Assembly (NCBI GenBank): GCA_031292915.1
Contig: JAUMSH010000023.1
Span: 91,736 to 155,735 of the forward strand
Direction of reading: 5' to 3'
Length of the DNA: 64,000 bases
Source of the DNA: Collinsella sp.
Lineage (GTDB): Bacteria; Actinomycetota; Coriobacteriia; Coriobacteriales; Coriobacteriaceae
Positions 58,070 through 64,000 of the stretch are shown piece after piece. Made by a program: the position numbers and the translations under genes. Position 1 is the stretch's first letter. Every line of letters begins with the position of its first letter. The notes under the pieces were generated by a model. The model made no database searches. It worked only from the letters and a program-made list of their open reading frames with translations, and had not been told where the DNA came from.

Positions 58070-58092
58070 GGCGCTGGGGAATACCCAGCGCC
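58070..58092 (-). terminator. Terminator after maf
   Basis: GGCGCTGGG (58070-58078) pairs perfectly with CCCAGCGCC (58084-58092) around GAATA; on the minus strand it is followed by TACAATTTTG. Confidence 0.75.
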
Positions 58093-58100
58093 AGATGCAA

Positions 58101-58682
58101 TTACGAGAGTTTTTGAATCGCGCGCGCGACGCGGGCGATGGGTAGGCCCACCACGTTATAGAAGTCGCCCGAAATATCGTGCACGAGCATGCGTCCGCCT
58201 GTGCCCTGAATGCCGTAGGCGCCGGCCTTGTCCATGGGCTCACCCGAGGCGACGTAGCGCTCGATCTGCTCGTCGGTGAGCTCGTAGAACGTCACGTCGG
58301 TCACATCGACAAAGGACAGGCTTTCGGCGGCATGCGGGGCGGCCGTATCGCCTGCCTTAACGATGCAGACGCCGGTTGCGACCTGGTGCGTGCGGCCCGA
58401 AAGCTCACGGAGCATGGTGCGCGCCTCGTCCTCGGTTGCCGGCTTGCCCAGAATCTTGCCGTCAAAGGTGACGATGGTGTCGGCCGCGACCGTCAGCTCA
58501 TTGGGCTCGGCATACTCGGCAGCAACGGCAGCCGCCTTGGCGCGTGCCAAGCGCTCGACAAGCGTGAGCGGGGCCTCGCCATCAAAGGGCGTTTCGTCGA
58601 TATCCGCGGGAATCACGCGAATGTTGTAGCCTGCCTCGCGCATCAGCTCTATGCGGCGCGGCGATTGCGAAGCCAAAATCAT
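58101..58682 (-). CDS. maf: Maf-family nucleotide pyrophosphatase
   Basis: A 193-residue Maf/Ham1-like pyrophosphatase. ILASQSPRRIELMREAGY is the family start (S-P-R-R), then TVAADTIVTFDGKILGKP (catalytic Asp), MDKAGAYGIQGTGGRMLVHDISGDFYNVVGLP (residues about 148-180, in part). It hydrolyses non-canonical or modified nucleoside triphosphates (dTTP/UTP type). Its ATG overlaps the stop of the DJ-1 gene by 4 nt (ATGA), so the two are coupled. Confidence 0.92.
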   Translation of the reverse strand: MILASQSPRRIELMREAGYNIRVIPADIDETPFDGEAPLTLVERLARAKAAAVAAEYAEPNELTVAADTIVTFDGKILGKPATEDEARTMLRELSGRTHQVATGVCIVKAGDTAAPHAAESLSFVDVTDVTFYELTDEQIERYVASGEPMDKAGAYGIQGTGGRMLVHDISGDFYNVVGLPIARVARAIQKLS

Positions 58683-59221
58683 AGTTGGATGCCCTCGGCG
58701 ACCTTCTCGACGGCCTTGTCGCCGGCGAGCGTGCGCAGCAGCTCCAATGCAAAGGGGAGTGACTGTGCCATGCCGCTGGCAGTGATGATGTTGCCGTCTT
58801 GCGTGACCTTCTCGCCGGTATAGGCACCTTCGGGGAAGCTTTTCTCAAAGCCAGGGAAGCACGTGGCATGGCGCCCCTCGAGCAGGTCGAGCTCGCCCAG
58901 GATAAACGGGGCGGCGCAGATGGCGGCGACGTGCTTGGTTGCGGCGAACTCGCAGACTACGTCGCAGACGCGCTGATCTGCGCGCAGGTTGGTGGCACCG
59001 GGCAGGCCGCCGGGCAGCACGACGCAGTCGTACTCGTCAAAGTTGATTTCATCAAAGAGCGCATCGCAGGTCACGGGGATCTGCAGCGAGCTTACGACCT
59101 CGCGCGTGGGCATGATCGAGACGAGCGTGGCACGCACGCCGCCGCGACGCATGACATCGACCATGGTCAAGCATTCAATAGTTTCAAAGCCATCGGCGGC
59201 GAGAACGGCAACGCTGGGCAT
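58679..59221 (-). CDS. DJ-1/PfpI-family protein
   Basis: A 180-residue glutamine amidotransferase-like protein. VAVLAADGFETIECLTMVDV (the Glu near the start), CVVLPGGLPGATNLRADQRV, and AAICAAPFILGELDLL with the nucleophile Cys (C-A-A-P) are the signatures. Roles for bacterial members include deglycase/chaperone-like functions and stress response; none can be fixed here. ATG 59221 has AAAGGA upstream and is preferred to the upstream ATG at 59245. It overlaps maf by 4 nt. Confidence 0.9.
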   Translation of the reverse strand: MPSVAVLAADGFETIECLTMVDVMRRGGVRATLVSIMPTREVVSSLQIPVTCDALFDEINFDEYDCVVLPGGLPGATNLRADQRVCDVVCEFAATKHVAAICAAPFILGELDLLEGRHATCFPGFEKSFPEGAYTGEKVTQDGNIITASGMAQSLPFALELLRTLAGDKAVEKVAEGIQL

Positions 59222-59327
59222 GAGGGTTCCTTTCATAGGCGGCATACAATTAGCCGTCTTATACCCCGAAGACCTCCGCTTGCCACGCTCGATTTCCCAA
59301 TGATTTTTCTGAGCAATGATTAAGTGG

Positions 59328-60641
59328 CTAGTTGCGCTTGAGGTGGACGACGGTTTCGCAGTGGAAGGTTTGTGGGAATAGGTCGACTGGCGTGATCTTT
59401 ATGGGGGAGAAGGTGCCTTCTTCGACAAAGCGTTTGAGATCGCGCGCCAGGGTGGCCGGGTCGCAGCTCACGTAGGCGACATCGCGGGCACTCGTGCTGG
59501 CGATAAGGTCGATCGCCTCGGGGGCGAGGCCTGCGCGCGGCGGGTCGACCACCAAGATGTCGGCATCCTGGTCGGGGAACTCGCGCACCGCGTCTCCGCC
59601 AATGACGTCGACGTTATCAAGCTTGTTGATTTCCAGGTTACGGCGTAGATCGCGCACGGCGGGGCCGTAGGCCTCGACGGCAGCGACAAAGTCGCAGCGG
59701 CGGGCGAGCGGCAGGGTAAAGGTGCCGGCACCGCAGTACAGGTCCACGGCAAGCTCGTCTTCCTGCGGGTCGAGCGCTTCCATGACAAGCTCGATCAAAA
59801 TCTCGGCACCCTTGGTGTTGACCTGGAAAAAAGACGGGGCAGACAAGCGCATCTGACCCTCGGCGATATTCTCGGTCCATGAGCCCTCTCCGGCGAGCAT
59901 TTCGACCTTGGAGACACGGCGGGCCTTCTTTTCGCCCTTGCTCATCACGCGCACGATGCTCGTGGGATGAGCGGCGTCTGCCAGCACGCGGGAGACCTGC
60001 GAGCGCGGAAAAGAGCCTGTGGGCGTCCAGAGCGCCACTTCGAGTGCCTTGGTGCGACGCGAGGCGCGAATGCCCACGCGCTCGAGGCCCAGGTCGTGGC
60101 TGCCGCTCAGATAATTGAGCGCACCGACGACCGATTTGAGTGCCTTGGGGAAGCGTTTGTCGAACAACGGGCACGAATCGACGGTCACGATCTTGCGAGG
60201 ATCGACACCGTGCATGCCAAGACGCACGCGGCCGTTTACAACGGTCGGCTCGAGTTCGATTTTATTGCGGTAGCCCCAATCATCCTTGGTGTGGCGGATG
60301 GGTTGCACCAGTTCATCGACTTGATCGGGGCTGAACTTGCCGATACGCTCGAGCGTGGAGCGCAGATTTTGCTCCTTGGCGGCGAGCTGTGCCGTGCGTG
60401 AGAGATTGCCCCACGAGCAGCCGCCGCAGATGCCCACGAAGGGGCAGGGAGGCTGAATGCGATCGGGGCTTGGCTCCAGAATCTCGGTGGTGCGGGCACG
60501 CATGAACGACTTGCCGTCCTGTACGACCTCGGCCTCGACGGTGTCGCCTGCCACGGCGCCCTGCACAAAGACGGCCTTGCCGTTGTCGGCGTGCGCCAGC
60601 CCGTCGGCGCCGTAGGTCATCGATTCTATAGTGAGCTTCAT
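59328..60641 (-). CDS. Class I SAM-dependent 23S rRNA (uracil-C5)-methyltransferase, RlmD-like
   Basis: A 437-residue TrmA/RlmD-type enzyme. An N-terminal TRAM domain (LTIESMTYGADGLAHADNGKAVFV, in part) is followed by the Cys cluster CPFVGICGGCSWGN that binds an iron-sulfur cluster. The SAM fold shows VDLYCGAGTFTLPLA, and the catalytic region VDPPRAGLAPEA and VSCDPATLARDL carries the nucleophilic Cys. It methylates a specific uracil C5 in 23S rRNA. ATG 60641 has CAGGAA upstream; earlier ATGs exist but lack a site. Confidence 0.88.
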   Translation of the reverse strand: MKLTIESMTYGADGLAHADNGKAVFVQGAVAGDTVEAEVVQDGKSFMRARTTEILEPSPDRIQPPCPFVGICGGCSWGNLSRTAQLAAKEQNLRSTLERIGKFSPDQVDELVQPIRHTKDDWGYRNKIELEPTVVNGRVRLGMHGVDPRKIVTVDSCPLFDKRFPKALKSVVGALNYLSGSHDLGLERVGIRASRRTKALEVALWTPTGSFPRSQVSRVLADAAHPTSIVRVMSKGEKKARRVSKVEMLAGEGSWTENIAEGQMRLSAPSFFQVNTKGAEILIELVMEALDPQEDELAVDLYCGAGTFTLPLARRCDFVAAVEAYGPAVRDLRRNLEINKLDNVDVIGGDAVREFPDQDADILVVDPPRAGLAPEAIDLIASTSARDVAYVSCDPATLARDLKRFVEEGTFSPIKITPVDLFPQTFHCETVVHLKRN

Positions 60642-60687
60642 ATTCCTGCCTGTCATTCGCGTTGTTGTTCGCACCATGGTAGCAGGG

Positions 60688-60731
60688 AAAAGCGCCCCGC
60701 ATCCGAGGCTTTCCTCAAATGCGGGGCGCTT
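60688..60731 (-). terminator. ppk1 terminator
   Basis: AAGCGCCCCGCAT (within 60688-60702) pairs with ATGCGGGGCGCTT (60719-60731). On the minus strand it follows the ppk1 stop (60755) and precedes TTTTCCC. Confidence 0.88.
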
Positions 60732-60754
60732 CTACAAACTGCTTCTACAAACGA

Positions 60755-63334
60755 CTATTTCGTCTTGCCGGTAATGAGCGTCTTAAGACCCAGGCCGATC
60801 AGACCCAGGCCCATGCGCACGCGACCGGGGCGATGACGCTCGATGGCCTTGGTCTTGCCGGCGGGCTTATCGCGACGGGCGCTCGTCTCGGGTGCGGGCT
60901 TGGTGACCTGCGGCTCGGGCTGAGGTGCAGGTGCGGGCTCGGGCTCAATGACGGTCGCCTGGACCTCTTGGACCTTGGGTGTGGCCGGCTGCGGCTCAGG
61001 AGCAGGGGCGGGCTTTGCCTCGGCGGCGGGCTCCGGAGTCGCAGTAGCGGGCTCGGGCGCTTTCTCCACGGCGGGCTCTGCGGCAGCCTCGGGCTCATTC
61101 ACCGGGGGAGCGGCAACCGTTTCCGGTTTGGCAACTGCCCCATGTTCAACCTCGGCCTGAATAGCCTCTTCGGCCACACGTTCCTTCTCACGCGCGCGCT
61201 GCTGCGCGGCGGACTCGGCGTTGCGATAGGCACGCTCCAGCAGAGCTTCCTGCGAGTTGAAGGGCTTCTCGCCCTCTCTGCGCTCCACGGGAACCCAGGT
61301 GCCGTCGCTCGTCAGGCTGCGTGCCTTCACGTTGTCGCGCAGCTGCATGCCCATGTACTCGTGCACCAGGGCGCGGCAGGTGGGGTCGAGCACGGGGAAG
61401 GCAATCTCCACGCGGTGCTCGGTGTTGCGCGTCATCATGTCGGCCGAGCTCAGATAGATCATGTCAGAGTCCACGCCAAAGGCGTAAACGCGCGCATGCT
61501 CCAAAAAGCGTCCGACGATAGAACGGACATGCACGTTCTCGGTCTTGCCCGGAACGCCCGGCTTGAGGCACGAGATGCCGCGGATGATCATGTCCACGCG
61601 GACTCCTGCGCACGACGCCTCGGCGATCTTGTCGATGACCTCGCGGTCGGTGAGTGAGTTGAGCTTAAAGAACACACGGGCGGGCTCGCCAGCGAGGGCG
61701 CGCTGGATCTCGCGATCCAGGCCGCGCATGATGAGCGGCTTCAGGCCGACCGGCGCCACGCCCAGGAAGCGGTAATCGCCGCGCAGGTTGCCCAGCGACA
61801 GGTTGCGGAAGAACAAGTTGGCGTCCTCGCCGATGCCGGGATGGGCGGTCATGAGCATAAAGTCGCTGTAGAGCTTGGCCGTCTTCTCGTTAAAGTTGCC
61901 GGTGCCCAAAAGCGTCAGGCGTGTAAGCGCCATGCCCTCGCGATAGGTGAGCTGGCAGATCTTGGAGTGGCACTTAAAGCCCTCGGAGCCGTAGATGACG
62001 GTGCAGCCCGCTTCTTCCAGACGCTCGGCCCACTCGATGTTGTTTTGCTCGTCGAAGCGGGCGCGGAGCTCCATGAGCACCGTGACCTCTTTGCCGTTCT
62101 CGGCTGCATCGATCAGCGACTCGCACAGGCGGCTCTGCTTGGCCACGCGGTAGAGCGTGATGCGCAGCGAGATGCACTCGGGGTCGTAGGCGGCCTCGTG
62201 TACCAGATCCAGGAAGGGGTTCATGGCCTCATAGGGATAAAAGAGCAGTTTGTCGTGCTGAAGCACCTGCTCGCGGATGGAGCGGGACATATCGATGGTG
62301 GGGTTGGGCTGCGGCTTAAATGGCGTAAAGAGCAGCTCGTTGCGCAGGTGCTCGGGAATCTTGCCCTCAATGCCAAAGACATAGCCCAGGTTGAGCGGGA
62401 TATCGCAGGTAAAGACCGAGCGGCGCGAAAGCTCGAGCGCCTTGCGGATGGTCTTGAGCGTTGCCTTCTCGAGCGACCCCGAGACCGCGAGCACTACCGG
62501 CTGCAGACGCAGGCGCTTCTTGAGGATGCGCTTCATGTGCTGGCGGTAGTCCTCTTCCTCTTCGACGCCCTCGCCGTCCGGATCGATGTCGGCGTTGCGG
62601 GTGACGCGGATCAGCGCACGATCCAGCGGCTTATAGGAGCCAAAGCAGCTGTCCAGGCAGGCGAGGATGACGTCCTCGAGCAAGATGTAGGAGTAGGTGC
62701 CGGTGGGCGAGGGGATCTCGACCACGCGGTTCATCGAGGCGGGAATCTCGATAAGGCCCAGCAGGCTCTCCTCGTCGGTGGCGCCGTCCAGACCACAGGC
62801 CAGATAGAGCGCGCCATTGCGTAGGTTGGGGAAGGGGTGGCGAGGATCGATGACCAGCGGCGAGATGACCGGCGACACGTAGGCCTGGAAGTAGCGGGTT
62901 ACAAAGGTGCGCTCCTCGGGCGTAAGCGAATCGATGCGGGCGCGGTGAACGCCCAAGGTGTCGAGCTTGCCCTCGATGCTCTTAAAGATGGACTCCCAAC
63001 GGGTAAGGAGCCCGGGCATTTCGGCCATGACAGCATCGACCTGTTCGGAGGCGGTCATATTGCTCTTGTTGTCGACAGGTTGCTTTTTGAGCTCTGCCAG
63101 ATCGGACAGGCCGCCCACGCGCACCATGAGAAACTCGTCGAGGTTAGACTCGAAAATCGACACGAACTTTAGACGCTCGAACAGCGGAACGGTCTCATCG
63201 AAGGCTTCGTCAAGCACACGGTTGTCAAAGCGTAGCCAGCTGAGCTCTCGGTTCTGCGTGTACGAGAAGTCGCGAGGCGGTTTGCGCAGCTTTGCGGCGG
63301 CTTGCTTTTTTTCGATTTTGCTCGGCATATGCAT
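60755..63334 (-). CDS. ppk1: Polyphosphate kinase 1 with a long low-complexity tail
   Basis: An 859-residue polyP kinase. Residues 20-690 form the enzyme: NRELSWLRFDNRVLDEA, FESNLDEFLMVRVGGL, YPYEAMNPFLDLVHEAAYDP, CHSKICQLTYREG (catalytic His region), LGTGNFNEKTAKLYSDFML and YLSSADMMTRNTEHRVEIAFP (in part). It makes inorganic polyphosphate from ATP. From about residue 730 the chain is a Pro/Ala/Glu-rich tail (PEPAPAPQPEPQV) ending in a basic segment RRDKPAGKTKAIERHRPG. This tail is not part of the standard enzyme. ATG 63334 or 63328; ribosome site weak. Confidence 0.93.
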   Translation of the reverse strand: MHMPSKIEKKQAAAKLRKPPRDFSYTQNRELSWLRFDNRVLDEAFDETVPLFERLKFVSIFESNLDEFLMVRVGGLSDLAELKKQPVDNKSNMTASEQVDAVMAEMPGLLTRWESIFKSIEGKLDTLGVHRARIDSLTPEERTFVTRYFQAYVSPVISPLVIDPRHPFPNLRNGALYLACGLDGATDEESLLGLIEIPASMNRVVEIPSPTGTYSYILLEDVILACLDSCFGSYKPLDRALIRVTRNADIDPDGEGVEEEEDYRQHMKRILKKRLRLQPVVLAVSGSLEKATLKTIRKALELSRRSVFTCDIPLNLGYVFGIEGKIPEHLRNELLFTPFKPQPNPTIDMSRSIREQVLQHDKLLFYPYEAMNPFLDLVHEAAYDPECISLRITLYRVAKQSRLCESLIDAAENGKEVTVLMELRARFDEQNNIEWAERLEEAGCTVIYGSEGFKCHSKICQLTYREGMALTRLTLLGTGNFNEKTAKLYSDFMLMTAHPGIGEDANLFFRNLSLGNLRGDYRFLGVAPVGLKPLIMRGLDREIQRALAGEPARVFFKLNSLTDREVIDKIAEASCAGVRVDMIIRGISCLKPGVPGKTENVHVRSIVGRFLEHARVYAFGVDSDMIYLSSADMMTRNTEHRVEIAFPVLDPTCRALVHEYMGMQLRDNVKARSLTSDGTWVPVERREGEKPFNSQEALLERAYRNAESAAQQRAREKERVAEEAIQAEVEHGAVAKPETVAAPPVNEPEAAAEPAVEKAPEPATATPEPAAEAKPAPAPEPQPATPKVQEVQATVIEPEPAPAPQPEPQVTKPAPETSARRDKPAGKTKAIERHRPGRVRMGLGLIGLGLKTLITGKTK

Positions 63335-63883
63335 CTGTCCGTTCAGTCCCCGCAGGGGACGGTAGCCTAACCCTATTCACTATTGTCTCAATTTAGTCGA
63401 CTTGTGGCACGGACGTATTGTGCGAACGGTATCTTTACCTACTTCTTACGCTGACAAGTCATAGGACTGACGCCCTGCTCGTCTGCAAGCGGTCTATATC
63501 CTCACTCAACTGGTACGTAAGTGTGAATAAGAATGATGGATAGCTGAATATCATTGAATGCAGGCGGAAACGTAAACAAACATCATTTATATACATAAAA
63601 CCGATTTAGCTATGCAATTCTGAATCAAAAGTTTAGAGATGCAATTGCAAATAGTTTTTAGGAAAAAAGAGCGTTTACCTTAGAAAAGTTACTTTAGAAC
63701 GCCGAAGTACATTATGGGGGAATCTCATGCGATATACCGTTCATCGCACTTTGTTGACCGTTCGGGGGCGAGGTGGAATTGCGGGTGGAATTTGGATATA
63801 ACTAGAGCTGTCAGCAAGCAGCGTCCGCTATGGAAGGGCGCTGAGAGATTCGGCCGAAAGGCCCGAAAGAAAGGTAGGAGGCC
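63335..63883. other. Intergenic region between ppk1 and arcA
   Basis: This 549-bp AT-rich region holds candidate ArgR-type half-sites near 63517-63530 (TGTGAATAAGAAT), 63543-63560 (GCTGAATATCATTGAAT) and 63623 (ATTCTGAATC), a -10-like TATAAC (63797-63802) and GC-rich pairing near 63820-63845. GGCC-GAAA-GGCC (63852-63863) is a tetraloop hairpin just before the arcA ribosome site. It probably carries arcA control. Confidence 0.45.
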
Positions 63884-64000
63884 ATGACGAAAGGTCTGCA
63901 CGTGCCTTCCGAGATCGGCAAGCTCAGGAAGGTCTGCCTGCACCGCCCCGGCGACGAGCTCCTCAACCTGCCGCCCGACGAGCTCGAGCGACTCCTGTTC
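63884..64000 (+). CDS. arcA: Arginine deiminase, N-terminal fragment
   Basis: The window ends 39 codons into this gene, whose start reads [20 protein letters not shown] followed by [19 protein letters not shown]. The E-I-G-K-L-...-V-L/C-L-H-R-P-G-.E-L block is the arginine deiminase start. The enzyme hydrolyses arginine to citrulline and ammonia, the first step of ATP-yielding arginine fermentation. ATG 63884 has GGTAGGAGG at 63873-63881. Codon use is almost wholly G/C-ending, suggesting high expression. The rest of the arc operon lies outside. Confidence 0.93.
   Translation, partial: MTKGLHVPSEIGKLRKVCLHRPGDELLNLPPDELERLLF

Noticed and set aside
63727..63801. Short frame as an arginine leader peptide
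   Set aside because: It has scattered, not consecutive, Arg codons and no terminator after it, so an attenuation role is not supported; it is mentioned only as a low-interest observation.

Overview
The window is about 60% G+C, densely coded, and carries genes for a saccharolytic, fermentative anaerobe: L-lactate dehydrogenase, two acetate kinases, phosphotransacetylase, an energy-coupling-factor (ECF) transporter and the start of arginine deiminase. Gene content, GC level and cell-wall genes fit a gut actinobacterium of the class Coriobacteriia, most likely Collinsella. That placement is inference from content, not from a marker search.

Layout. 1-8093 (+): the downstream part of one catabolic operon. 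It holds an amidohydrolase (5' end outside), a fructoselysine-type trio (FrlC-like epimerase, FrlB-like SIS deglycase, FrlD-like kinase), a second FrlD-like kinase, a second amidohydrolase, YjbQ, a BtpA-family protein and an FGGY sugar kinase. 8173-9767 (-): tcdA and tatD. 9875-10922: ArsR repressor plus SdpI-like membrane protein. 11101-12780: the ABC-F factor EttA. 13061-14558: an AT-rich two-gene island (Tat-exported cysteine-protease-like protein and a lipoprotein). 14613-17001 (-): two low-complexity proteins. 17205-22905 (+): nadE, an aminotransferase, ldh and an alpha/beta-hydrolase-like gene flanked by two REP-like repeats. 23016-24020: nucleoid-associated protein. 24154-27955 (-): the lysine operon lysA-dapA (one uninterrupted frame), dapB, dapH, under a lysine riboswitch, with an M20 deacylase diverging from it. 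29524-33556: small membrane proteins, an HTH protein with a Ser/Thr kinase, and a secreted coiled-coil hydrolase. 33791-36745: a MOSC protein, then an ATP-grasp ligase with an aspartate racemase. 36871-40426 (-): an ECF transporter (S, fused A-A', T) preceded by a leader peptide with three consecutive Trp codons and a terminator. 40546-43830 (-): a sortase-anchored C69 dipeptidase, a 30-residue membrane peptide and a lipid kinase. 43929-48092 (+): rnd, a zinc metallopeptidase, xseA, xseB and a HIT protein. 48134-50304: LysR and MFS genes. 50425-54275: tandem ackA genes converging on pta. 54507-56733: glf and a glycosyltransferase. 56998-63334 (-): P1 peptidase, maf, DJ-1, an RlmD-type methyltransferase and ppk1. 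63884-end: start of arcA.

How the genes work together. The lysine genes fit the N-acetyl branch of diaminopimelate synthesis (DapH type), and the aminotransferase at 19303 and the M20 deacylase at 28334 are candidates for the two remaining steps. Pta with AckA gives acetate and ATP; Ldh re-oxidises NADH. The ATP-grasp ligase and racemase look like a D-aspartate supply and ligation pair for the peptidoglycan cross-bridge. The ECF genes look like a dedicated tryptophan importer controlled by ribosome-mediated attenuation.

Strongest observations: the Trp-codon leader and attenuator upstream of the ECF S component (40192-40426); the lysine riboswitch with a long helix next to the lysA Shine-Dalgarno; the in-frame lysA-dapA fusion with an internal ribosome site; an unusual composite Amadori-sugar operon; a 14-bp perfect hairpin burying the ribosome site at 29953-30006; and three nested palindromes (39467, 53153, 56766). 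No rRNA, tRNA, CRISPR array, transposase or phage gene was found.
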